Shown: in pieces, positions 54,175-63,279 of the stretch | Position numbering within the stretch: position 1 is the stretch's first letter | Layout: the number at the start of each line of letters is the position of its first letter | Assembly (NCBI GenBank): GCA_016709865.1 | Contig: JADJLX010000001.1 | Coordinates: forward strand, 368,765-432,764 | DNA: 64,000 nt | From: Bacteroidales bacterium | GTDB taxonomy: Bacteria; Bacteroidota; Bacteroidia; Bacteroidales; VadinHA17 | Direction: 5' to 3' | Program-made: the position numbers and the translations under genes | Notes under the pieces: generated by a model | The model's database searches: none | What the model was told of the DNA's origin: nothing | What the model saw: the letters and a program-made list of their open reading frames with translations, nothing else

Positions 54175-54786
54175 TTAAGGGGCAAGCCGTTCCAGAACCC
54201 AGGTCTTATTTAATTTCGTGTACGTCAGGCGGTCGTGTAACCGCCTTTCGTCATTCTGCCAGAATTCAAACCAGGAGGGAGTTATCAGGAATCCGCCCCA
54301 GTGCGGAGGACGGTCTACGTTTCTGTCTGAAAAAAGTTGTTTATAGTATTCATGCCGTTCCTCAAGATAATGTCTTCCGGGCACAGCAGTACTCTGTTTG
54401 CTTGCCCAGGCTGAGAGCTGGCTCTCCCTCGGACGGGTGCTGAAATATGAATCTGATTCCTGGGATGAAATCTTTTCTGCAACACCTTCGATCCTGACCT
54501 GTCGTCCGGATTCATGCCAGTAAAACAATAGTGCAACATTTGGATTGGCTGCCAGCTGAGATCCTTTTTTACTCTCGTAATTTGTAAAAAAGACAAATCC
54601 ATTTTCTCCATATTCTTTCAATAGAACAGTCCTGAGAGAGACTTTTCCATCTGGTGTTGAGGTGCCAAGAGATACTGAATTTGGAATGGCAACTCCGGAA
54701 GCGAGATGTTCTTTATACCAGTTATCGAACTGAATAATAGGGTTTTGATTTACAGAGTCTTCAGAAAGAATCGTATTCAATGACAT
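54175..54786 (-). CDS. pdxH: Pyridoxamine 5'-phosphate oxidase
   Basis: FMN-dependent oxidase of 203 residues that makes pyridoxal phosphate from pyridoxine or pyridoxamine phosphate. The FMN-binding RTVLLKEYGENGFVFFTNYESKKGSQL, EGVAEKIS and the closing PSWFEFWQNDERRLHDRLTY are the PdxH signatures. It converges with the creatininase-like gene. Confidence 0.94.
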   Translation of the reverse strand: MSLNTILSEDSVNQNPIIQFDNWYKEHLASGVAIPNSVSLGTSTPDGKVSLRTVLLKEYGENGFVFFTNYESKKGSQLAANPNVALLFYWHESGRQVRIEGVAEKISSQESDSYFSTRPRESQLSAWASKQSTAVPGRHYLEERHEYYKQLFSDRNVDRPPHWGGFLITPSWFEFWQNDERRLHDRLTYTKLNKTWVLERLAP

Positions 54787-54867
54787 TTTGTTAGTATGAA
54801 TTATTATTAAAGTAACATTGATTTAAATGCAATGTTCTGGTTTTTCCAGAAATAAATGAAACCCATT

Positions 54868-54998
54868 AACCACAAAGGACACAAAGGTCCCGATAGCCAT
54901 CGGGATACACAAAGGACACAAAGAACTGAATTACATGGTTTTAACTTTGTACCTACTTGGTACTCTTAAGTTTCAGCGAAGACGCACTTAATGGTTAA
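54868..54998. repeat. ACAAAGG-type repeat, copy 3, with nested TCCCGATAGCCATCGGGA palindrome
   Basis: TTAACCACAAAGGACACAAAGG on the left is matched by a decayed arm with GGTTAAG near 54992-54998. In the left half the 18-bp hairpin TCCCGAT-AGCC-ATCGGGA (54888-54905) splits ACAAAGG from ACACAAAGG, as if inserted. The surrounding 296-bp gap between pdxH and the GH20 gene holds nothing else recognisable. Confidence 0.6.
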
Positions 54999-55082
54999 GA
55001 AGATCCATCTGCGGTAAAATTCTTACCGGAACCTTCTCTTAGAAATAATTTTTATAACTTGACGCAAATAAATTTTACTGCC

Positions 55083-56654
55083 ATGACTTACAAAAAACTC
55101 AACATCACAATAACAGTACTCGTTGCTGTTTTAATGCTTGTACAGCTAAACTCATGCAAAGTTAAAGATCCGTCCGATCTTTCAAAAGAGAGTATAATTC
55201 CAAAACCGGTAACAGTAACCTCAACAGGCGAATACCTCACCCTTAAATCTTCAACAAAGATATTTGTGCAGGGAGAATCGGAGGAAGTAAAAATGGTTGG
55301 ATCGTACCTTGCCGAAAGACTCAAGCCTGCAACAGGATTTGAATTTGCAGTCGAGTCAGCTGCGGTGGCTCCAAAGTCAGGGATTTATCTGACGCTTGCC
55401 GGGACTGATACAAAACCGGCGGACGAAAGTTACGAGATTACAATAACCAAAAAACTATTAACCCTATCTGCTAAAACTCCGGCAGGATTATTCAGAGGTG
55501 TCCAGACTATCAGGCAGATTCTTCCTGCAAAAATTGAACTTGCATCGAAACAGGAAGGTCCGTGGGAGATTGCAACAGGAACGATAACCGACTTTCCTGA
55601 TTATACTTACAGGGGAGCAATGCTTGATGTGTCGCGTCATTTTTTCAGCACAACGGATGTAAAAAGAGTTGTAGATCTGATATCATACTATAAAATGAAT
55701 TACCTGCACCTGCATCTGTCTGACGATCAGGGCTGGAGAATTGAAATCAAATCATGGCCGAATCTGACTGCGCATGGAGGAAGCACCCAGGTTGGTGGTG
55801 GCAAGGGCGGATTCTATACACAGGAAGAGTATTCCGATATAGTTAAGTATGCTCAGGAGCGTTATGTAACAATTGTACCGGAAATAGATATGCCCGGGCA
55901 CACCAATGCAGCTCTTGCGTCATATGCAGAACTTAACTGCGATGGAAAAGCAAGGGAATTATATACAGGAACAGAAGTTGGTTTCAGCACATTCTGTACG
56001 AAGAAAGACATTACTTACAAATTTATTGATGATGTAGTCAGAGAGATTTCAGCTCTTACCCCGGGAGAATACTTTCATATTGGAGGCGATGAATCTCATG
56101 CGACAAAAAAAGAGGATTATATTCCTTTCATTGAAAAAGTTCAGGATATTGTTTTGGCACATGGTAAAAAGGTATTAGGCTGGGATGAAATTTCATTATC
56201 AAAACTGAAAGCCAATTCCGTTGCTCAGTTCTGGGCTAACGCAGAAAACGCAACCAGGGCTGTAGGTCAGGGAGCAAAAGTCTTAATATCTCCGGCATCG
56301 AAAGCATATCTCGACATGCAGTATGATAAAAATACAAAACTCGGATTGCACTGGGCTGCTTATATTGAAGTTGATAATGCATATAACTGGGATCCGGCAA
56401 CACTTGTTCCGGGCATTTCAAAGGAAAATATTCTTGGAGTTGAGGCACCACTATGGTCGGAGACAATTACCAACATCGACGAAATTGAATATATGTTATT
56501 TCCAAGGCTTCCGGGTATTGCGGAAATAGGCTGGACTGCAACACCTGCAAGAAACTGGGATGAGTATAAGGTCAGACTTGCAAATCATGGAGCAAGAATG
56601 AGTGCCTTAGGGATCGATTTTTATAAATCAACCCTTGTTCCCTGGATTGAGTAG
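55083..56654 (+). CDS. Beta-N-acetylhexosaminidase (GH20), lipoprotein
   Basis: GH20 enzyme of 523 residues removing terminal N-acetylhexosamine. A lipobox LNSC ends a signal of about 25 residues, an N-terminal alpha/beta domain follows, and the catalytic (beta/alpha)8 barrel starts near residue 155 (YRGAMLDVSRHFF). The Asp-Glu catalytic pair is in HIGGDESH (about 330), and HLSDDQGWRIEIKSWP is the substrate-side motif. Its 3' end overlaps that of the convergent BNR gene by 34 bp. Together they fit glycan scavenging. Confidence 0.93.
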   Translation: MTYKKLNITITVLVAVLMLVQLNSCKVKDPSDLSKESIIPKPVTVTSTGEYLTLKSSTKIFVQGESEEVKMVGSYLAERLKPATGFEFAVESAAVAPKSGIYLTLAGTDTKPADESYEITITKKLLTLSAKTPAGLFRGVQTIRQILPAKIELASKQEGPWEIATGTITDFPDYTYRGAMLDVSRHFFSTTDVKRVVDLISYYKMNYLHLHLSDDQGWRIEIKSWPNLTAHGGSTQVGGGKGGFYTQEEYSDIVKYAQERYVTIVPEIDMPGHTNAALASYAELNCDGKARELYTGTEVGFSTFCTKKDITYKFIDDVVREISALTPGEYFHIGGDESHATKKEDYIPFIEKVQDIVLAHGKKVLGWDEISLSKLKANSVAQFWANAENATRAVGQGAKVLISPASKAYLDMQYDKNTKLGLHWAAYIEVDNAYNWDPATLVPGISKENILGVEAPLWSETITNIDEIEYMLFPRLPGIAEIGWTATPARNWDEYKVRLANHGARMSALGIDFYKSTLVPWIE

Positions 56655-58012
56655 AGCCACTTTTCGGAGAAAGCAGCATGTGTTATATTCTTAACAGATG
56701 ATTTGCCGTCCGATCCGGGAACCTGGTTGGTGAAGGAGACGTGTATTATTTCATCTGATCCCTGTATTATGGCAGGATAGTGTCCTCTGACCTCGCTTCC
56801 TGGCTCACCGGTGACAAGAGTTTTTCTGTATGGCCATGTTTTTCCTTCGTCAGGGGAGAGCCATACAGATAAACGATGTCTTCCTTCTTCAACATCATTA
56901 TGAGCGACCACCCAGTTTCCGCTCTTTAAAACTACAATGTCAGCTGCTGTTCCGGGATTCGGAATTTCCGAATCTTCCACGGGGCTCCATGTTTTTCCCC
57001 AATCTTTTGAGATGCTTTTCATAAGTCTTTTAGGAGGAGGACCATTATCGCGCATATAGGCGATTATTGAACTGTCTTTCAGGAGAGCAAGAGCGGGCTG
57101 AACAGCTCCGGCGCCAACAATTGGTTCACTGAATTGCCATGTCTCACCACCATTTAGTGTAATTGCGATCAGAGAAAAATCAAAACCGTCTGAATAGAGA
57201 GGTAATAAAATCCTGTTTCCGGCAATGAGTGGCTTATTGCGTGTCTGCCAGCCAATCCTTCGCATTAGCGGATAACCAAGCTGGGCCTTGACTTTCTCAC
57301 CTTTTTCATCAGTATCACTTCCGTTACTGATAAGGTTCAATCCTTTTGCGATGCCCAAATAATGGCTTCGTGCTTCTTCCCATAATGCTTCAGTAATTGT
57401 TCCTGACCCGTCTTTTTTTATGTAGCCGGAGGAGACCAGGCTCAAATAGTATTCATCATATTTCCGGTTCAGAGTTTTTACAAACTCATCGTTTCTGCCA
57501 ATGCCTTCCGGAGAATTTCCATCAGGTTTAACATGAATCATATCCTGCCATTTCCATTCAGGGGCACCAGATTCCTGCAGATAATTATCACTTATACGAT
57601 ATTTGAGAACAGACGATTGCCACTGGTATGCAAGAACAGTGTACCATACCAGCCACAGCTGCTTGTTATTATCAATAAAGAGCACAGGGTTGATATCGGG
57701 GAAATCAGGAACATCAGCCATTGTGAATGGTTCTCCCCATGTATTGGTATTATGGTTATAACGGGCACCTTTTATTGCGACATCATCAGCAGTTCTTTCT
57801 CCGCTTCCATGAAACCAGGCAGCAAGAAGATCCCCGTTAGGCAGTTCCACAATAGTAGAGCCATGACAATGTTTATCCTGCAAAGGGAAGATACTTTCCA
57901 GGATCAATGAATCTGCCTTAATCCCCGATTTGTTTGAATCATTATTCCCGGAGGAGCAACCGGAAAGGAGTACCATTAAAAACAACACCAGAAGAGAATA
58001 ATAATGTTTCAT
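56621..58012 (-). CDS. BNR-repeat sialidase-like glycosidase, lipoprotein
   Basis: Lipoprotein of 463 residues with lipobox LLSGC, starting at ATG 58012. The body is a sialidase-type beta-propeller with Asp-box motifs SKDWGKTW, SPDEGKTW and LNGGETW. It belongs to the BNR_2 (PF13088-type) group. This group includes GH33 sialidases and enzymes of other specificity, and no RIP motif of classic sialidases is seen, so the substrate is open. Convergent overlap with the GH20 hexosaminidase suggests both act on the same host or mucin-like glycan. Confidence 0.8.
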   Translation of the reverse strand: MKHYYSLLVLFLMVLLSGCSSGNNDSNKSGIKADSLILESIFPLQDKHCHGSTIVELPNGDLLAAWFHGSGERTADDVAIKGARYNHNTNTWGEPFTMADVPDFPDINPVLFIDNNKQLWLVWYTVLAYQWQSSVLKYRISDNYLQESGAPEWKWQDMIHVKPDGNSPEGIGRNDEFVKTLNRKYDEYYLSLVSSGYIKKDGSGTITEALWEEARSHYLGIAKGLNLISNGSDTDEKGEKVKAQLGYPLMRRIGWQTRNKPLIAGNRILLPLYSDGFDFSLIAITLNGGETWQFSEPIVGAGAVQPALALLKDSSIIAYMRDNGPPPKRLMKSISKDWGKTWSPVEDSEIPNPGTAADIVVLKSGNWVVAHNDVEEGRHRLSVWLSPDEGKTWPYRKTLVTGEPGSEVRGHYPAIIQGSDEIIHVSFTNQVPGSDGKSSVKNITHAAFSEKWLYSIQGTRVDL

Positions 58013-58094
58013 GGGTCTTTTTTTAATAAAGATAAAGTAAAAATAAAGGAATAAAAAAGGCATTGACAGGGAATTCAGTTCTCATTCAAATAGT

Positions 58095-58102
58095 TACTTT
58101 TG
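58095..58102 (+). promoter_or_regulatory. Promoter -7 element of MFS gene
   Basis: TACTTTTG matches TAnnTTTG and lies 19 bp ahead of the ATG at 58122. Confidence 0.5.
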
Positions 58103-58121
58103 CCACCATAAATAATTTGAC

Positions 58122-59372
58122 ATGAAAAAGTGGTTTGCCGGTGACGCATTTGCCGTGATGCACATCAGGAATTTCAGATTCTATCTGTTTTTCCGGATCC
58201 TAATGACAATGGCCACTCTTATGCAGTCAGTTATTGTAGGATGGCAGATATATGATCTGACACATAATGTATTATGGCTTGGATTTATTGGTCTTGTAGA
58301 GGTTATTCCACAGGTAAGCATTTCTCTTTTTGCCGGGCATTACATTGATTTATGGAACCGGCGCAAAATAGTTAATTACACAACCCTACTTCTTATTCTT
58401 GGTTCGGCCATACTGCTGATATACAGCACTAACACAGCCTATTTCACAGAACGTTTCGGGATTCTGCCCGTATTCATAACAATATTTTTAACTGGATTAT
58501 CACGCGGAATATTAGCCCCGGCCCAGGTTGCTCTGATGGGACAGCTTGTGCCAAGGAACCTTTACGCCAATGCTGCTACCTGGAACAGTGCCAACTGGCA
58601 GATGGCAGCGGTTCTTGGTCCGGCCATCGGAGGCATGGTTTACGGCTTCCATGGAATTATTGCTGCTTATACTCTTGTATTAAGCTTATATACGCTGGCC
58701 TTTTTTATGATCATGTTTGTTAAAACTGGCATACATCAGGTTGTCGGGACAGCAGAAGGAGTTTTTACCAGAATAAGAAGCGGCATAGATTTCGTTTTTA
58801 AGACACCAGAACTACTTGGGGCATTTACCCTCGACATGTTTGCTGTTTTATTCGGAGGGGCTGTGGCATTGCTTCCTGTTTTTGCGTCGGATGTATTGTT
58901 TGTTGGGCCCCAGGGGCTTGGATTGCTGAGAGCCTGTCCGTCAATAGGGGCAACAATAATGGCTTTCGTTCTGATGTTTCGTCCGCCAATGAAGCATTCA
59001 GGAAAAATGCTCTTCATTGCTGTTACCGGGTTTGGGCTTAGTATGATTGGCTTTGCCCTTTCAAAAAGTTTTATATTATCAGGGATCCTTCTGGTTCTCA
59101 GCGGAGCCTTTGACAGTGTTAGTGTAGTTATCAGAGGAACTATTCTTCAGTTGTTTACACCTGATGAGATGAGGGGAAGAGTTGCATCAGTAAACAGCAT
59201 CTTCATCGGTTCCTCCAATGAACTTGGTGCTTTCGAATCGGGGGTTACTGCCAAAATAATGGGGTTGGTGCCATCGGTAGTTTTTGGCGGAATCATGACC
59301 CTTGCAGTAGTCGTTTCAACAGCAAAGATAAACAGACCTCTCAGGAGATTATCGCTTCAGAAAAAGATGTAA
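58122..59372 (+). CDS. MFS exporter (MFS_3/EntS-like)
   Basis: Twelve-helix transporter of 416 residues from the MFS_3 branch, related to EntS, which exports small molecules such as siderophores. Signatures: the N-terminal RNFRFYLFFRI, GHYIDLWNRRKIV loop and PDEMRGRVASVNSIF between helices 10 and 11. The substrate is unknown. It is the last intact gene of the window. Confidence 0.85.
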   Translation: MKKWFAGDAFAVMHIRNFRFYLFFRILMTMATLMQSVIVGWQIYDLTHNVLWLGFIGLVEVIPQVSISLFAGHYIDLWNRRKIVNYTTLLLILGSAILLIYSTNTAYFTERFGILPVFITIFLTGLSRGILAPAQVALMGQLVPRNLYANAATWNSANWQMAAVLGPAIGGMVYGFHGIIAAYTLVLSLYTLAFFMIMFVKTGIHQVVGTAEGVFTRIRSGIDFVFKTPELLGAFTLDMFAVLFGGAVALLPVFASDVLFVGPQGLGLLRACPSIGATIMAFVLMFRPPMKHSGKMLFIAVTGFGLSMIGFALSKSFILSGILLVLSGAFDSVSVVIRGTILQLFTPDEMRGRVASVNSIFIGSSNELGAFESGVTAKIMGLVPSVVFGGIMTLAVVVSTAKINRPLRRLSLQKKM

Positions 59373-59541
59373 GACCAGGACGACACGTAACATTTATTTG
59401 CTTAATATCAGACTGTTTAGTAAATTTATCATAGCAAAATTAAATCTCAGGAATTCTAATAAGGGGGAGAAGTGATTTAACTGTTAGAATTCACCAGTGC
59501 ATTTTAGATAAATAGGAAGACAATTTTAAAAATTGGCTTTT
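59373..59541. other. Intergenic gap with 9-bp inverted repeat
   Basis: GAATTCTAA (59451-59459) and TTAGAATTC (59484-59492) form inverted arms with a 24-bp spacer ahead of the broken phosphatase gene. It may be a regulator site or chance; no promoter consensus was seen nearby. Confidence 0.3.
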
Positions 59542-61061
59542 ATGGATACTACAAATGGTCATGGCTCTTTTACCCACAGCAAGATCTTCTTAAGAAACAC
59601 CTGGAAAAACATTTCGAACCTCGGATTGGATTCAAGAGACAACCAGCCGCAAACGAGAGCCTATGTTTTAAGCAATCAGATCAATTTTATTCTGGCTTCG
59701 ACAATGACTATCCTTGGCTTGGTTCTGCTAACCAGACTGAAGTTAGAGGATCGTCCGGTTACTCTGGGACATATGAGGATCTGGTATACACTGATTCTGA
59801 GCATAATAAACCTCCTGCTGGCAAGGTTTAAACAAAACCAGTTAAGCAAGATCTCGCTTATCTTTCTGGCGCCAATGATTTTTATTATAATACCAATTAT
59901 ATCGGGATATGTAGAGGAAGAGGGGTATTTATACAACGCATATGTTATGATTGCGGCCTCCATAATTCCGCAGCTGGTAATAAATTCGAAAAAGAAAAAT
60001 ATTTCTACTGGTCTTCTATGTCATTTTATTTTCTGATGGTATTCAGCATTGACTTTCTGGCATTAAATTTTGGCAAAGTCGACCTGCCGATTACCAAACA
60101 TATCAGGGAGTATTTCTTTATTGATAAGCTGGCCCATGTTATGGTATTTTTCTTTATGAATGTCAGCATATACCATCTCAGGAAAGTAAACTTCAGGTAC
60201 GAAGACCGTCTTTATATTAAAACCAGATTCTCAATGATCAGAATCACAAACTCCAGGAAAACAGCAGGAAGATACTTCAGCAGAAAGAGATAATTGAACA
60301 GCACAGTACAGCGATTAACGATAGTATAAATTATGCAGCAATGATTCAGCAGGCAGTATTACAGCCGCCTGATTTTATGAAGGAATGGGGGATGTCAAAT
60401 TTCATACTTTACAAGCCCAAGGCAGTAGTAAGCGGTGATTTTTACTGGGGTATGAGCAAAAAGGATACAGTTATTATCGTTGCAGCAGATTGTACCGGTC
60501 ATGGTGTACCGGGTGCTTTTATGTCGATGCTGGGACTGACTTTTCTGGATGACATATTCAGCACATACGAATTTAAGAAGGCGTCGGAGGTTTTAGATAA
60601 ACTAAGGGAGCTGGTAATCCATAAGCTCAGGCAAAGAGGCAACACATATGAAATGAGAGATGGCATGGATATTTCTCTTTGTATAATCAACAGGGAGGCA
60701 GGCACTCTTGAATTTGCAGGAGCAAATAATCCTCTCTATCTGATAAGGGATGGAAACCTTATTAAAATTCCTGCAGACAAGATGCCGATCGGGATCTACT
60801 CATCTGTTCAAAATCTTTTACAAACAATAATTCAGACCTTAAGAAGGGCGACCGGATTTACATGTTTTCCGACGGCTATGCCGATCAGTTCGGGGGCAAA
60901 GGTGGCAAAAAGCTGATGTACAGACAGTTTCAGGAACTACTCTTGCAGCACCATAAAAGCCCATGGACGAACAGAAAATCATCCTTAACAATTATTTTGA
61001 AGAGTGGCGCGGCGACCATGTTCAGGTTGATGATGTGCTGTTGATTGGGATATTGATCTGA
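59542..61061 (+). pseudogene. Membrane protein with SpoIIE-type serine phosphatase domain, four frameshifts
   Basis: An N-terminal region with about six hydrophobic helices (59600-60200), a short coiled coil, and a PP2C/SpoIIE phosphatase domain (GDFYWG, AADCTGHGVPGAFMSMLG, GANNPLYLI, FSDGYADQFGG) are spread over three frames. The frame shifts four times, each consistent with one lost base in a homopolymer: A-run 59989-59993, A-run 60219-60222, A-run 60810-60813 and C-run 60960-60962. Restoring them gives 1524 bases, an exact 508 codons including stop. The intact protein would control a sigma-factor partner switch or similar. Genuine decay and sequence error both fit. Confidence 0.85.
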
Positions 61062-61141
61062 TATTCAAACAACATGGTCATAAAAACACAGCACAAAGCT
61101 GCTTAAAACGCTTTTTTCAGTAATATAATTAAATATATAGT

Positions 61142-61185
61142 TGTAAATCTAAAAAAACAGTTATATCTTTGAAAAAATAGTTACA
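61142..61185 (+). promoter_or_regulatory. Promoter and possible operator of BlaI-like gene
   Basis: TATCTTTG (61164-61171) is a consensus -7 element. It is flanked by TGTAA (61142-61146) and TTACA (61181-61185), inverted half-sites of the sort used by BlaI/MecI regulators (TACA/TGTA). Confidence 0.4.
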
Positions 61186-61188
61186 GAT

Positions 61189-61555
61189 ATGAAACGACTT
61201 ACAAGAAAAGAAGAGGAGGCGATGAAAATCCTCTGGAAAGCAAAGAAGGGATTCATAAAGGAGCTAATTGAACTGCATCCTGATCCCAGGCCTCTTTATA
61301 CAACTTTCTCAACAGTCATAAGGGGACTGGAAGAAAAGGGATATGTTGACCATAAGGCTTATGGGAAGAATCATGAGTATTTTCCGCCTTAAAAGGAAGA
61401 ATACAGGAAGAAGTTTATGAAAGATGTCGTTACTGATTATTTTGGATCATCCTATAAAAAAGTTGTGTCTTTTCTTGTAGACGAGAAAAAAGTTAAGTGC
61501 CGATGATCTGAAAAAGTTAATCCAAATCATAGAGAAAGGGAAAAGTGGAAAAAAC
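61189..61555 (+). pseudogene. BlaI/MecI/CopY-family repressor, broken
   Basis: The first 67 codons read as a good winged-helix repressor (RLTRKEEEAMKILW, YTTFSTVIRGLEEKGYVDHKAYGKNHEYF). A TAA stop then interrupts the frame at 61390-61392, after which the expected C-terminus continues in frame (KEEYRKKFMKDVVTDYFGSSYKKVVSFLV), and a second frameshift near 61497-61500 is needed to read the final ADDLKKLIQIIEKGKSG. A BlaI-type gene is usually followed by an M56 (BlaR1-like) sensor protease; instead an IS21-type end begins. Confidence 0.85.
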
Positions 61556-61559
61556 GGTC

Positions 61560-61650
61560 AAACTGACCACCTCACGCCAGTTTAAACTGACCACCTGACG
61601 CCGGAGCAAATTGACCTACCTCGCGCCGGAGCAAACTGACCACCCTGAAA
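61560..61650. repeat. Tandem terminal repeats of IS21-type left end
   Basis: Three near-complete copies and one partial copy of a 24-25 bp unit (core CTGACCACC…ACGCCGGAGCA). They mark the transposase-binding array of the insertion element. Confidence 0.75.
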
Positions 61651-61739
61651 AGAGTTTTTCTCATGTTTAAAAAGTAAGTTATAATCCCATTGCTGGTTTT
61701 ATATTAACAGAGGGATTATGGCCAATAAAAAAGACAGAC

Positions 61740-63254
61740 ATGAGTAAGCTAAGACAAATGCTGCGGCTCTATGCGCAGGGCGAGAGTAAGCTGAAGATCA
61801 GCGATCTGACAGGTGTCTCGCAACACCCTAAAAATACCGTAAAATTTATGTCCACTTGGCCTGGATCTTGCGGAGGTCGACAAGCGGAGCGACCTGGAAC
61901 TGGATCAGTTGTTTGGCGACAATCTGATGCCGGAACCCAGCGAAAAATATAAAGCTCTGGAACCCTTATTTCCTCTCATAGAGAAAGAGTTGAAGAAAAG
62001 AGGATGACACGCCAGATTCCAGTGGGAAAGGTATATGGCAATGCATCCCGATGGCTTTAAGCCTTCACAGTTCAAACATCATTACCAGCAGTGGCTCCGC
62101 CGCAGTAAACCGGTCATGCATATCGAGCATGTTGCAGGCGATAAGATGTATATTGATTATGCCGGGGAGAAAGCTTCATCTGGTTATAAAGAAACAGGCA
62201 AGATAACAGATGTAGAGGTATTTATATCTATTCTGGAGCAAGTCGGTTAACCTATGTTGAGGGAACATTAAGCCAACGCAAAAAGAAAGATTTAATCAGC
62301 TGTTGCGAGCATGCCTTACTTTATTACGGAGGTGTGCCAATGGCAATTGTTCCCGATAATCTTAAGGAGTGCTGTAATTAAGAGCAGTCTTCTGTAGGCC
62401 TACATTAAACCAGGCATTTGAGAACTTTGCTTTGCATTACAGTACCACCATGTTACCCGCCCGAGCTTATAAACCTAAAGACAAAAGCTCTTGTTGAAGG
62501 AGCTGTCAAAATTGCTTACAGGCGTATCTACTCTGTGCTGGACAATAAAGTCTTCCATACTCTTGAGGAGTTAAACGAGGCAATAAGAGAGATAGTTGAG
62601 CTTCATAATAACACAAGGATGACGCGGGGCAGCCATATAGCCGCAGAGATCTGTTGAGGATGTGGAGCAGGCCAATACCATCCACTTCACAAGTTGCCAT
62701 GAATTTAAACGGCATCAACAAGCTACAATATCTGTAAATGGACGTATTTGTCTGAAGGAAGACTAAAGTGCTTTACAGCGCTCATATCAATATATTGGTA
62801 AAAAATAAAGATCATGTACTCGACCACCCATGTTGAGATTTATTACAATTATGTTCTTTTGGCCCGCCACTTAAAGACCACCAAGCAATATGGCTATACG
62901 ACCGACAAAGAGCATCTGGCTGAAACGCATAAGTACCACAACAGACTGGAACCTGACCGCTTTCCCAACTGGGCGAAATCAATCGATGGATCAGTCAGGA
63001 GTTCATTGTAGGTCTGATGGCAAGTAAAGCCCATCCCGAGCGAACATAAAGCGTGTCAGGGCGTCGACAGCTACGAACGCAAGGTAGGCAGGGAAGACTG
63101 ATAGATGCCTGCAGAGGGCCATTGAATATAAAGCTACTCCTATGGTGCAATTAAGTTAATACTCAGAAAACAAGTATGCTTTTTAACTTATCGTGGAGTT
63201 AACTACAAAGATCCAGTTCGCGAAAATATAAGGGGTGAGAACTATTACAGGTAA
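61740..63254 (+). pseudogene. istA: IstA-like transposase, degenerate
   Basis: The start MSKLRQMLRLYAQGESKLKISDLTGVS is typical of IstA (N-terminal helix-turn-helix). Further pieces can be joined over several frames: LDLAEVDKRSDLELDQLFG, HIEHVAGDKMYIDYAGEK (integrase region), ALVEGAVKIAYRRIY and EVYYNYVLLARHLKTT-like C-terminal parts, closing with RGENYYR. At least six indels or stops interrupt it, with both losses and gains of bases. The catalytic Asp-Asp-Glu set cannot be translated in one frame. Confidence 0.85.
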
Positions 63255-63279
63255 AAACGATAATATAAAAAGTAAGAGA

